64,000 nucleotides of DNA from positions 12,849,001 to 12,913,000 of the forward strand of contig OY756972.1 of the NCBI GenBank assembly GCA_963580455.1, in the 5' to 3' direction. The notes under the pieces are model-generated. The model had not been told where the DNA came from, made no database searches, and was given only the letters and a program-made list of their open reading frames with translations. This stretch comes from Euonymus europaeus. Taxonomy: Eukaryota; Streptophyta; Magnoliopsida; Celastrales; Celastraceae. Below, piece after piece: positions 37,501 through 50,465 of this stretch. Numbering within the stretch: position 1 is the first letter of the stretch; the number at the start of each line of letters is the position of its first letter. Made by a program: the position numbers and the translations under genes.

Positions 37501-38720
37501 CATTTGTCATAGAAAGTTGGTGTTTGGGCATCGAAATAATCTAGGAAGGTTATAAACTCAAAAAATTTGACATATAAGAACAATAAAAAATCTATCCCGT
37601 GCGACTTTGATAGTCCGAAGTTGCTCATCTCTCTCTATGGAGGAGCTTTTAACGGTTTTCTCCATTTGTCATAAAAAGTTGGTGTTTTGGCATCGAAATA
37701 ATCCAGGAAGGTTATACACATAAAATTTGACACATAAGAACTATAAAAATTGTACACCGAGCAACTATGAAGGTCCGAAGTTGCTCAACTCTCTCTATGG
37801 AGGAGCTTTTAACGGTTTTGTCCATTTGTCATGGAAAGTTGGTGTTTTGGCGTCGAAATAATCTAGGAAGGTTATATTCATAAAATTTGACATATAAGAA
37901 CCATAAAAAGTCTATCCCGAGCGACTTTGATAGTCCGAAGTTGCTCAACTCTCTCAATGTAGGAGCTTTTAACGGTTTTCTCCATTTGTCATAGAAAGAT
38001 ATTGTTTTGGCATCGAAATAATCCATCAAGCTTATACTCATAAAATATGACATATAAGAACAATAAAAATTGTACATCGAGCAACTTTGATGATCCGAAG
38101 TTGCTCAACTCTCTCTATGGAGGAGCTTTTAACGGTTTTGTCCATTTGTCAAAGAAAGTTGGTGTTTTGGAATCGAAATAATCTAGAAAGCTTATACTCA
38201 TAAAATTTGACATATAAGAATAATAAAAATTATACACCGAGCAACTTTGATGATCCGAAGTTGTTCAACTCTTTTATGGAGGAGCTTTTAACGGTTCTGT
38301 CCATTAGTCATAGAAAGTTGGTGTTTTGGCATCCAAAAAATCTAGGAAACTTATACTCATAAAATTTGACATAGAAGAACAATAAAAAGTCTATCACGAC
38401 CGACTTTGATAGTCCGAAGTTGCTCAACTCTCTCTATGTAGGAGCTTTTAACGGTTTTGTCCATTTGTCATAGAAAGTTGGTGTTTTGGCATCGAAATAA
38501 TCTATGAAGCTTAAACTCGTAAAATTTGATATATAAGAACAATAAAAATTGTACACCGAGCAACTTTGATGGTCTGAAGTTGCTCAACTCTCTCTATGGG
38601 GGAGCTTTTAACGGTTTTGTCCATTAGTCATAGAAAGTTGGTGTTTTGGAATCGAAATAATCTAGGAAGCTTATACTCATAAATTTGACTTATAAGAACA
38701 ATAAAAAGTGTACACCGGGA
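37190..38720. repeat. Module M copy 2
   Basis: This copy matches 31440-32960 at an offset of 5759 and repeats its tags: TTTGGCATATAAG, CTATGCGGGTCCG, GTGTTTGGGCATCG, plus 2 near 37553 (TTATAAACTC), CTATGAAGGTCCG, AAAGATATTG, ATAAAATATGAC and CTCTTTTATGG near 38271. Shared indels show copying by descent. A point difference near 37555 reads CTCAAAAAATTTG where other monomers read CTCATAAAATTTG. Confidence 0.75.
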
Positions 38721-41661
38721 AACTTTGGTGGTCCAAAGTTGCTCAACTCTCTCTGTGGAGGAGCTTTTAACGGTTTTGTCCATTAGTCATTGAAAGTTGG
38801 TGTTTTGGCATCGAAATAATCTAGGAAGGTTATACTCATAAAATTTGACATATAAGAACTATAAAAATTGTACATCGAGCAACTTTGATGGTCCGTAGTT
38901 GCTCAACTCTCTCTATGGAGGAGCTTTTAACGGTTTTGTCCATTTGTCATAGAAAGTTAGTGTTTTGGCATCGAAATAATCCAGGAAGCTTATACACATA
39001 AAATTTGGCATATAAGAACTATAAAAATTGTACACCGAGCAACTATGCGGGTCCGAAATTGCTCAACTCTCTCTATGGAGGAGCTTTTAACGGTTTTGTC
39101 AATTTGTCATAGAAAGTTGGTGTTTTGTCATCGAAATAATCTAGGAAGCATATACTCATAAAATTTGACATATAAGAACAATAAAAATTGTACACCGAGC
39201 AACTTTGATGATCCGAATTTGCTCAACACTCTCTATGGAGGAGCTTTTAACGGTTTTGTCCATTTGTCATAGAAAGTTGGTGTTTGGGCATCGAAATAAT
39301 CTAGGAAGCTTATACTCATAAATTTGACTTATAAGAACATTAAAAAATGTACACCGGGAAACTTTGATGGTCCGAAGTTGCTCAACTCTCTCTATGGAGG
39401 AGCTTTTAACGGTTTTGTTCATTTGTCATAGAAAGTTGGTGTTTTGGCATCAAAATAATCTAGGAAACTTATACTCGTAAAATTTGACATAGAAGAACAG
39501 TAAAAAGTCTATCCTAAGCGACTTTGATAGTCCGAAGTTGCTCAACTCTCTCTTTGGAGGAGCTTTTAACGGTTTTGTCCATTTGTCATAGAAAGTTGGT
39601 GTTTTGGCATCGAAATAATCTATGAAGCTTATACTCATAAAATTTGACATATAAGAACAATAAAAAGTGTACACCGAGCAACTTTGAGGGTCCGAAGTTG
39701 CTCAACACTCTCTATGGAGGAGCTTTTAACGGTTTTGTCCATTTGTCATAGAAAGTTGGTGTTTTGGCATCCAAAAAATCTAGGAAGGTTATACTCATAA
39801 AATTTGACATAGAAGAACAATAAAAAGTCTATCACGACCGACTTTGATAGTCCGAAATTGATCAATTCTCTCTATGGAGGAACTTTTAACGGTTTTGTCC
39901 ATTTGTCATAGAAAGTTGGTGTTTTGGCATCGAAATAATCTATGAAGCTTAAACTCGTAAAATTTCACATATAAGAACAATAAAAATTGTACACCGAGCA
40001 ACTTTGATGGTCTGAAGTTGCTCAACTCTCTCTATGGGGGAGCTTTTAACGGTTTTGTCCATTAGTCATAGAAAGTTGGTGTTTTGGAATCGAAATAATC
40101 TAGGAAGCTTATACTCATAAATTTGACTTATAAGAACAATAAAAAGTGTACACCGGGAAACTTTGGTGGTCCGAAGTTGCTCAACTCTCTCTGTGGAGGA
40201 GCTTTTAACGGTTTTGTCCATTAGTCATTGAAAGTTGGTGTTTTGGCATCGAAATAATCTAGGAAGGTTATACTCATAAAATTTGACATATAAGAACTAT
40301 AAAAATTGTACATCGAGCAACTTTGATGGTCCGTAGTTGCTTAACTCTCTCTATGGAGGAGCTTTTAACGGTTTTGTCCATTTGTCATAGAAAGTTGGTG
40401 TTTTGGCATCGAAATAATCCAGGAAGCTTATACACATAAAATTTGGCATATAAGAACTATAAAAATTGTACACCGAGCAACTATGCGGGTCCGAAATTGC
40501 TCAACTCTCTCTATGGAGGAGCTTTTAACGGTTTTGTCAATTTGTCATAGAAAGTTGGTGTTTTGTCATCGAAATAATCTAGGAAGCATATACTCATAAA
40601 ATTTGACATATAAGAACAATAAAAATTGTACACCGAGCAACTTTGATGATCCGAATTTGCTCAACACTCTCTATGGAGGAGCTTTTAACGGTTTTGTCCA
40701 TTTGTCATAGAAAGTTGGTGTTTGGGCATCGAAATAATCTAGGAAGCTTATACTCATAAATTTGACTTATAAGAACATTAAAAAATGTACACCGGGAAAC
40801 TTTGATGGTCCGAAGTTGCTCAACTCTCTCTATGGAGGAGCTTTTAACGGTTTTGTTCATTTGTCATAGAAAGTTGGTGTTTTGGCATCAAAATAATCTA
40901 GGAAACTTATACTCGTAAAATTTGACATAGAAGAACAGTAAAAAGTCTATCCTAAGCGACTTTGATAGTCCGAAGTTGCTCAACTCTCTCTTTGGAGGAG
41001 CTTTTAACGGTTTTGTCCATTTGTCATAGAAAGTTGGTGTTTTGGCATCGAAATAATCTATGAAGCTTATACTCATAAAATTTGACATATAAGAACAATA
41101 AAAAGTGTACACCGAGCAACTTTGAGGGTCCGAAGTTGCTCAACACTCTCTATGGAGGAGCTTTTAACGGTTTTGTCCATTTGTCATAGAAAGTTGGTGT
41201 TTTGGCATCCAAAAAATCTAGGAAGGTTATACTCATAAAATTTGACATAGAAGAACAATAAAAAGTCTATCACGACCGACTTTGATAGTCCGAAATTGAT
41301 CAATTCTCTCTATGGAGGAGCTTTTAACGGTTTTGTCCATTTGTCATAGAAAGTTGGTGTTTTGGCATCGAAATAATCTATGAAGCTTAAACTCGTAAAA
41401 TTTCACATATAAGAACAATAAAAAGTGTACACCGAGCAACTTTGATGGTCTGAAGTTGCTCAACTCTCTCTATGGGGGAGCTTTTAACGGTTTTGTCCAT
41501 TAGTCATAGAAAGTTGGTGTTTTGGAATCGAAATAATCTAGGAAGCTTATACTCATAAATTTGACTTATAAGAACAATAAAAAGTGTACACCGGGAAACT
41601 TTGGTGGTCCGAAGTTGCTCAACTCTCTCTGTGGAGGAGCTTTTAACGGTTTTGTCCATTA
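38530..41661. repeat. 1438-bp tandem (9 monomers less 2 bp), two copies plus a partial third
   Basis: Copies are about 38530-39967 and 39968-41405, with matching sequence on to 41661. Each has two one-base deletions at ATAAATTTGAC (near 38680 and 39318; 40110 and 40757), which makes the period 1438 and not 1440. A recombinant monomer reading ATTAGTCATTGAAAG occurs at 38780 and 40218. The third passage reads ATTAGTCATAGAAAG at about 41656 and ends the match. Confidence 0.8.
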
Positions 41662-44600
41662 GTCATAGAAAGTTGGTGTTTTGGCATCGAAATAATCTAG
41701 GAAGGTTATATTCATAAAATTTGACATATAAGAACAATAAAAATTCTATCCCGAGCGACTTTGATAGTCCGAAGTTGCTCAACTCTCTCTATGGAGGAGC
41801 TTTTAAAGGTTTTCTCGATTTGTCATAGAAATTTGGTGTTTTATCATCGAAATAATCCAGTAAGCTTGTACTCATCAAAATTTGACATATAAGAACAATA
41901 AAAATTGTACACCGAGCAACTTTGATGGTCCGTAGTTGCTCAACTCTCTCTATGGAGGAGCTTTTAACGGTTTTGTCCATTTGTCATAGAAAGTTTGTGT
42001 TTTGGCATCCAAAAAATCTAGGAAACTTATACTCATAAAATTTGACATAGAAGAACAATAAAAAGTCTATCACGAGCGACTTTGATAGTCCGAAGTTGCT
42101 CAACTCTCTCTATGTAGGAGCTTTTAACGGTTTTCTCCATTTGTCATAGAAAGTTGGTGTTTTCGCATCAAAATAATCTGGGAAACTTATACTCATAAAA
42201 TTTGACATAGAAGAACAGTAAAAAGTCTATCCCGAGCGACTTTGATAGTCCGAAGTTGCTCAACTCTCTCTATGGAGGTGCTTTTAACGGTTTTGTCCAT
42301 TTTTCATAGAAAGTTGGTGTTTTGGAATCGAAATAATCTATGAAGCTTATGCTCATAAAATTTGACATATAAGAACAATAAAAAGTGTACACCGAGCAAC
42401 TTTGATGGTCCGAAGTTGCTCAAAACTCTATATGGAGGAGCTTTTAACGGTTTTCTCCATTTGTCATTGAAAGTTGGTGTTTTGGCATCGAAATAATCTA
42501 GGAAGGTTATACTCATAAAATTTGACATATAAGAACTATAAAAATTGTACATCGAGCAACTTTGATGGTCCGTAGTTGCTCAACTCTCTCTATGGAGGAG
42601 CTTTTAACGGTTTTGTCCATTTGTCATAGAAAGTTTGTGTTTTGGCATCGAAATAATCCAGGAAGCTTATACACATAAAATTTGGCATATAAGAACTATA
42701 AAAATTGTACACCGAGCAACTATGCGGGTCCGAAATTGCTCAACTCTCTCTATGGAGGAGCTTTTAACGGTTTTGTCAATTTGTCATAGAAAGTTGGTGT
42801 TTTGTCATCGAAATAATCTAGGAAGCATATACTCATAAAATTTGACATATAAGAACAATAAAAATTGTACACCGAGCAACTTTGATGATCCGAATTTGCT
42901 CAACACTCTCTATGGAGGAGCTTTTAACGGTTTTGTCCATTTGTCATAGAAAGTTGGTGTTTGGGCATCGAAATAATCTAGGAAGCTTATACTCATAAAT
43001 TTGACTTATAAGAACATTAAAAAATGTACACCGGGAAACTTTGATGGTCCGAAGTTGCTCAACTCTCTCTATGGAGGAGCTTTTAACGGTTTTGTTCATT
43101 TGTCATAGAAAGTTGGTGTTTTGGCATCAAAATAATCTAGGAAACTTATACTCGTAAAATTTGACATAGAAGAACAGTAAAAAGTCTATCCTAAGCGACT
43201 TTGATAGTCCGAAGTTGCTCAACTCTCTCTTTGGAGGAGCTTTTAACGGTTTTGTCCATTTGTCATAGAAAGTTGGTGTTTTGGCATCGAAATAATCTAT
43301 GAAGCTTATACTCATAAAATTTGACATATAAGAACAATAAAAAGTGTACACCGAGCAACTTTGAGGGTCCGAAGTTGCTCAACACTCTCTATGGAGGAGC
43401 TTTTAACGGTTTTGTCCATTTGTCATAGAAAGTTGGTGTTTTGGCATCCAAAAAATCTAGGAAGGTTATACTCATAAAATTTGACATAGAAGAACAATAA
43501 AAAGTCTATCACGACCGACTTTGATAGTCCGAAATTGATCAATTCTCTCTATTGAGGAGCTTTTAACGGTTTTGTCCATTTGTCATAGAAAGTTGGTGTT
43601 TTGGCATCGAAATAATCTATGAAGCTTAAACTCGTAAAATTTCACATATAAGAACAATAAAAAGTGTACACCGAGCAACTTTGATGGTCTGAAGTTGCTC
43701 AACTCTCTCTATGGGGGAGCTTTTAACGGTTTTGTCCATTAGTCATAGAAAGTTGGTGTTTTGGAATCGAAATAATCTAGGAAGCTTATACTCATAAATT
43801 TGACTTATAAGAACAATAAAAAGTGTACACCGGGAAACTTTGGTGGTCCGAAGTTGCTCAACTCTCTCTGTGGAGGAGCTTTTAACGGTTTTGTCCATTA
43901 GTCATAGAAAGTTGGTGTTTTGGCATCGAAATAATCTAGGAAGGTTATATTCATAAAATTTGACATATAAGAACAATAAAAATTCTATCCCGAGCGACTT
44001 TGATAGTCCGAAGTTGCTCAACTCTCTCTATGGAGGAGCTTTTAAAGGTTTTCTCGATTTGTCATAGAAATTTGGTGTTTTATCATCGAAATAATCCAGT
44101 AAGCTTGTACTCATCAAAATTTGACATATAAGAACAATAAAAATTGTACACCGAGCAACTTTGATGGTCCGTAGTTGCTCAACTCTCTCTATGGAGGAGC
44201 TTTTAACGGTTTTGTCCATTTGTCATAGAAAGTTTGTGTTTTGGCATCCAAAAAATCTAGGAAACTTATACTCATAAAATTTGACATAGAAGAACAATAA
44301 AAAGTCTATCACGAGCGACTTTGATAGTCCGAAGTTGCTCAACTCTCTCTATGTAGGAGCTTTTAACGGTTTTCTCCATTTGTCATAGAAAGTTGGTGTT
44401 TTCGCATCAAAATAATCTGGGAAACTTATACTCATAAAATTTGACATAGAAGAACAGTAAAAAGTCTATCCCGAGCGACTTTGATAGTCCGAAGTTGCTC
44501 AACTCTCTCTATGGAGGTGCTTTTAACGGTTTTGTCCATTTTTCATAGAAAGTTGGTGTTTTGGAATCGAAATAATCTATGAAGCTTATGCTCATAAAAT

Positions 44601-44880
44601 TTGACATATAAGAACAATAAAAAGTGTACACCGAGCAACTTTGATGGTCCGAAGTTGCTCAACACTCTATATGGAGGAGCTTTTAACGGTTTTCTCCATT
44701 TGTCATTGAAAGTTGGTGTTTTGGCATCGAAATAATCTAGGAAGGTTATACTCATAAAATTTGACATATAAGAACTATAAAAATTGTACATCGAGCAACT
44801 TTGATGGTCCGTAGTTGCTCAACTCTCTCTATGGAGGAACTTTTAACGGTTTTGTCCATTTGTCATAGAAAGTTTGTGTT
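40222..44880. repeat. 2239-bp tandem (14 monomers less 1 bp), two copies plus a short extension
   Basis: Copies are about 40222-42460 and 42461-44699, with agreement to about 44880. Each has three one-base deletions at ATAAATTTGAC or its relatives and one insertion at CTCATCAAAATTTG, giving the period of 2239. The unit overlaps the second copy of the 1438-bp repeat, so this duplication followed or reused it. One private difference is CTATTGAGG for CTATGGAGG near 43551. Confidence 0.8.
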
Positions 44881-45970
44881 TTGGCATCCAAAAAATCGAG
44901 GAAACTTATACTCATAAAATTTGACATAGAAGAACAATAAAAAGTCTATCACGAGCGACTTTGATAGTCCGAAGTTGCTCAACTCTCTCTATGTAGGAGC
45001 TTTTAACGGTTTTCTCCATTTGTCATAGAAAGTTGGTGTTTTCGAATCAAAATAATCTGGGAAACTTATACTCGTAAAATTTCACATAGAAGAACAGTAA
45101 AAAGTCTATCCCGAGCGACTTTGATAGTCCAAAGTTGCTCAACTCTCTCTGTGGAGGAGCTTTTAACGTTTTTGTCCATTAGTCATAGAAAGTTGGTGTT
45201 TTGGCATCGAAATAATCTAGGAAGGTAATATTCATAAAATTTAACATATAAGAACAATAAAAAGTCTATCCCGAGCGACTTTGATAGTCCGAAGTTGCTC
45301 AACTCTCTCTATGGAGGAGCTTTTAAAGGTTTTCTCGATTTGTCATAGAAATTTGGTGTTTTGGCATCGAAATAATCCAGTAAGCCTGTACTCATAAAAT
45401 TTGACATATAAGAACAATAAAAATTGTACACTGAGCAACTTTGATGATCCGAAGTTGCTCAACTCTCTCTATGGAGGTGCTTTTAACGGTTTCGTCCATT
45501 TGTCATAGAAAGTTGGTGTTTTGGCATCGAAATAATCTACGAAGCTTATACTCATAAAATTTGACATATAAGAACAATAAAAAGTGTACACCGAGCAACT
45601 ATGATGGTCCGAAGTTGCTCAACACTCTCTATGGAGGAGCTTTTAACGGTTTTGTCCATTTGTCATAGAAAGTTGGTGTTTTGGCATCGAAATAATCTAG
45701 GAAGGTTATACTCATAAAATTTGACATATAAGAACAATAAAAAACCTATCCCGTGCGACTTTGATAGTCCGAAGTTGCTCATCTCTCTCTATGGAGGAGC
45801 TTCTAACGGTTTTCTCCATTTGTCATAGAAAGTTGGTGTTTTGGCATCGAAATAATCTAGAAAGCTTATACACATAAAATTTGACATATAAGAACTATAA
45901 AAATTGTACACCGAGCAACTTTGATGATCCGAAGTTGTTCAACTCTCTCTATGGAGGAGATTTTAACGGT
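43455..45970. repeat. 2.5-kb segment repeated 4160 bp (26 monomers) downstream
   Basis: This matches 47615-50130. The left limit is where CATCCAAAAAATC here faces CATCGAAATAATC in the other copy, just before the shared GGTTATACTC. The right limit is at GTTTCGTCC against GTTTTGTCC. Both copies contain the deletion at ATAAATTTGAC (43790/47955), the insertion at CTCATCAAAATTTG (44110/48270) and the TGATCAATTCTC monomer. The segment overlaps the 2239-bp tandem, so the duplications are nested. Confidence 0.7.
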
Positions 45971-47575
45971 TTCGTCCATTTGTCATAGAAAGTTGGTGTT
46001 TTGGCATCGAAATAATCTAGGAAGGTTATACTCATAAAATTTGACATATAAGAACAATAAAAAACCTATCCCGTGCGACTTTGATAGTCCGAAGTTGCTC
46101 ATCTCTCTCTATGGAGGAGCTTCTAACGGTTTTCTCCATTTGTCATAGAAAGTTGGTGTTTTGGCATCGAAATAATCTAGAAAGCTTATACACATAAAAT
46201 TTGACATATAAGAACTATAAAAATTGTACACTGAGCAACTTTGATGATCCGAAGTTGCTCAACTCTCTCTATGGAGGAGCTTTTAACGGTTTTGTCCATT
46301 TGTCATAGAAAGTTGGTGTTTTGGCATCGAAATAATCTAGGAAGGTTATACTCATAAAATTTGACATATAAGAACAATAAAAAACCTATCCCGTGCGACT
46401 TTGATAGTCCGAAGTTGCTCATCTCTCTCTATGGAGGAGCTTCTAACGGTTTTCTCCATTTGTCATAGAAAGTTGGTGTTTTGGCATCGAAATAATCTAG
46501 AAAGCTTATACACATAAAATTTGACATATAAGAACTATAAAAATTGTACACTGAGCAACTTTGATGATCCGAAGTTGCTCAACACTCTCTATGGAGGAGC
46601 TTTTAACGGTTTTGTCCATTTGTCATAGAAAGTTGGTGTTTTGGCATCGAAATAATCTAGGAAGGTTATACTCATAAAATTTGACATATAAGAACAATAA
46701 AAAACCTATCCCGTGCGACTTTGATAGTCCGAAGTTGCTCATCTCTCTCTATGGAGGAGCTTCTAACGGTTTTCTCCATTTGTCATAGAAAGTTGGTGTT
46801 TTGGCATCGAAATAATCTAGAAAGCTTATACACATAAAATTTTACATATAAGAACTATAAAAATTGTACACTGAGCAACTTTGATGATCCGAAGTTGCTC
46901 AACTCTCTCTATGGAGGTGCTTTTAACGGTTTCGTCCATTTGTCATAGAAAGTTGGTGTTTTGGCATCGAAATAATCTAGGAAGCATATACTGATAAAAT
47001 TTGACATATAAGAACTATAAAAATTGCACACCGAGCAACTTTGATGGTCCGAAATTGATCAACTCTCTCTATGGAAGAGCTTTTAACGGTTTTCTCCAAT
47101 TGTCATTGAAAGTTGGTGTTTTGGCATCGAAATAATCTAGGAAGGTTATACTCATAAAATTTGACATATAAGAACTATAAAAATTGTACATCGAGCAACT
47201 TTGATGGTCCGTAGTTGCTCAACTCTCTCTATGGAGGAGCTTTTAACGGTTTTGTCCATTTGTCATAGAAAGTTGGTGTTTTGGCATCGAAATAATCCAG
47301 GAAGCTTATACACATAAAATTTGGCATATAAGAACTATAAAAATTGTACACCGAGCAACTATGCGGGTCCGAAATTGCTCAACTCTCTCTATGGAGGAGC
47401 TTTTAACGGTTTTGTCAATTTGTCATAGAAAGTTGGTGTTTTGTCATCGAAATAATCTAGGAATCATATACTCATAAAATTTGACATATAAGAACAATAA
47501 AAATTGTACACCGAGCAACTTTGATGATCCGAATTTGCTCAACACTCTCTATGGAGGAGCTTTTAACGGTTTTGT
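44505..47575. repeat. Second copy of the 3-kb segment first seen at 34430
   Basis: This copy corresponds to 34430-37500. It carries the same 9-mer order, the same four-copy 320-bp dimer run and the same following monomers (GCATATACTG, ATTGATC, then TTTGGCATATAAG). Private changes include CGAGGAAAC for CTAGGAAAC near 44898, GAAGTTGTTC near 45931 and ATTTTACATATAAG near 46840. The 36652 deletion is absent here. Confidence 0.75.
45614..46893. repeat. 320-bp dimer repeated four times (run 2)
   Basis: ACCTATCCCGTGCGAC recurs at 45744, 46064, 46384 and 46704, exactly 320 bp apart. The same four-copy arrangement and the same small differences between dimers are seen as in the run at 35539. The run was therefore probably amplified once and then copied as part of the enclosing 3-kb segment. 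Confidence 0.85.
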
Positions 47576-47619
47576 CCATTAGTCATAGAAAGTTGGTGTT
47601 TGGGCATCGAAATAATCTA

Positions 47620-50465
47620 GGAAGGTTATACTCATAAAATTTGACATAGAAGAACAATAAAAAGTCTATCACGACCGACTTTGATAGTCCGAAATTGATC
47701 AATTCTCTCTATGGAGGAGCTTTTAACGGTTTTGTCCATTTGTCATAGAAAGTTGGTGTTTTGGCATCGAAATAATCTATGAAGCTTAAACTCGTAAAAT
47801 TTCACATATAAGAACAATAAAAATTGTACACCGAGCAACTTTGATGGTCTGAAGTTGCTCAACTCTCTCTATGGGGGAGCTTTTAACGGTTTTGTCCATT
47901 AGTCATAGAAAGTTGGTGTTTTGGAATCGAAATAATCTAGGAAGCTTATACTCATAAATTTGACTTATAAGAACAATAAAAAGTGTACACCGGGAAACTT
48001 TGGTGGTCCGAAGTTGCTCAACTCTCTCTGTGGAGGAGCTTTTAACGGTTTTGTCCATTAGTCATAGAAAGTTGGTGTTTTGGCATCGAAATAATCTAGG
48101 AAGGTTATATTCATAAAATTTGACATATAAGAACAATAAAAATTCTATCCAGAGCGACTTTGATAGTCCGAAGTTGCTCAACTCTCTCTATGGAGGAGCT
48201 TTTAAAGGTTTTCTCGATTTGTCATAGAAATTTGGTGTTTTATCATCGAAATAATCCAGTAAGCTTGTACTCATCAAAATTTGACATATAAGAACAATAA
48301 AAATTGTACACCGAGCAACTTTGATGGTCCGTAGTTGCTCAACTCTCTCTATGGAGGAGCTTTTAACGGTTTTGTCCATTTGTCATAGAAAGTTTGTGTT
48401 TTGGCATCCAAAAAATCTAGGAAACTTATACTCATAAAATTTGACATAGAAGAACAATAAAAAGTCTATCACGAGCGACTTTGATAGTCCGAAGTTGCTC
48501 AACTCTCTCTATGTAGGAGCTTTTAACGGTTTTCTCCATTTGTCATAGAAAGTTGGTGTTTTCGCATCAAAATAATCTGGGAAACTTATACTCATAAAAT
48601 TTGACATAGAAGAACTGTAAAAAGTCTATCCCGAGCGACTTTGATAGTCCGAAGTTGCTCAACTCTCTCTATGGAGGTGCTTTTAACGGTTTTGTCCATT
48701 TGTCATAGAAAGTTGGTATTTTGGAATCGAAATAATCTATGAAGCTTATGCTCATAAAATTTGACATATAAGAACAATAAAAAGTGTACACCGAGCAACT
48801 TTGATGGTCCGAAGTTGCTCAACACTCTATATGGAGGAGCTTTTAACGGTTTTCTCCATTTGTCATTGAAAGTTGGTGTTTTGGCATCGAAATAATCTAG
48901 GAAGGTTATACTCATAAAATTTGACATATAAGAACTATAAAAATTGTACATCGAGCAACTTTGATGGTCCGTAGTTGCTCAACTCTCTCTATGGAGGAGC
49001 TTTTAACGGTTTTGTCCATTTGTCATAGAAAGTTTGTGTTTTGGCATACAAAAAATCTAGGAAACTTATACTCATAAAATTTGACATAGAAGAACAATAA
49101 AAAGTCTATCACGAGCGACTTTGATAGTCCGAAGTTGCTCAACTCTCTCTATGTAGGAGCTTTTAACGGTTTTCTCCATTTGTCATAGAAAGTTGGTGTT
49201 TTCGCATCAAAATAATCTGGGAAACTTATACTCGTAAAATTTCACATAGAAGAACAGTAAAAAGTCTATCCCGAGCGACTTTGATAGTCCGAAGTTGCTC
49301 AACTCTCTCTGTGGAGGAGCTTTTAACGTTTTTGTACATTAGTCATAGAAAGTTGGTGTTTTGGCATCAAAATAATCTAGGAAGGTAATATTCATAAAAT
49401 TTAACATATAAGAACAATAAAAAGTCTATCCCGAGCGACTTTGATAGTCCGAAGTTGCTCAACTCTCTCTATGGAGGAGCTTTTAAAGGTTTTCTCGATT
49501 TGTCATAGAAATTCGGTGTTTTGGCATCGAAATAATCCAGTAAGCCTGTACTCATAAAATTTGACATATAAGAACAATAAAAATTGTACACTGAGCAACT
49601 TTGATGATCCGAAGTTGCTCAACTCTCCCTATGGAGGTGCTTTTAACGGTTTCGTCCATTTGTCATAGAAAGTTGGTGTTTTGGCATCGAAATAATCTAC
49701 GAAGCTTATACTCATAAAATTTGACATATAAGAACAATAAAAAGTGTACACCGAGCAACTATGATGGTCCGAAGTTGCTCAACACTCTCTATGGAGGAGC
49801 TTTTAACGGTTTTGTCCATTTGTCATAGAAAGTTGGTGTTTTGGCATCGAAATAATCTAGGAAGGTTATACTCATAAAATTTGACATATAAGAACAATAA
49901 AAAACCTATCCCGTGCGACTTTGATAGTCCGAAGTTGCTCATCTCTCTCTATGGAGGAGCTTCTAACGGTTTTCTCCATTTGTCATAGAAAGTTGGTGTT
50001 TTGGCATCGAAATAATCTAGAAAGCTTATACACATAAAATTTGACATATAAGAACTATAAAAATTGTACACCGAGCAACTTTGATGATCCGAAGTTGCTC
50101 AACTCTCTCTATGGAGGAGATTTTAACGGTTTTGTCCATTTGTCATTGAAAGTTGGTATTTTGGCATCGAAATAATCTACGAAGCTTATACTCATAAAAT
50201 TTGACATATAAGAACAATAAAAAGTGTACACCGAGCAACTTTGATGGTCCGAAGTTGCTCAACACTCTATATGGAGGAGCTTTTAACGGTTTTCTCGATT
50301 TGTCATTGAAAGTTGGTGTTTTGGCATCGAAATAATCTAGGAAGGTTATACTCATAAAATTTGACATATAAGAACTATAAAAATTGTACATCGAGCAACT
50401 TTGATGGTCCGTAGTTGCTCAACTCTCTCTATGGAGGAGCTTTTAACGGTTTTGTCCATTTGTCA
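47620..50465. repeat. 2.85-kb segment repeated 4800 bp (30 monomers) downstream
   Basis: This matches 52420-55266 from GGTTATACTCATAAAATTTG in the TATCACGACCG monomer to the monomer before CATCGAAATAATCC (here) or CATCCAAAAAATC (there). The same left boundary is used by the 4160-bp-offset pair. Private changes include TATCCAGAGCG near 48150, GCATACAAAAAATC near 49047, TTTTGTACATTAG near 49335 and AAATTCGGTG near 49512. Confidence 0.72.

Noticed and set aside
42635..42838. 67-codon plus-strand frame
   Set aside because: It arises where two monomer types meet at a duplication junction. No gene-like features.
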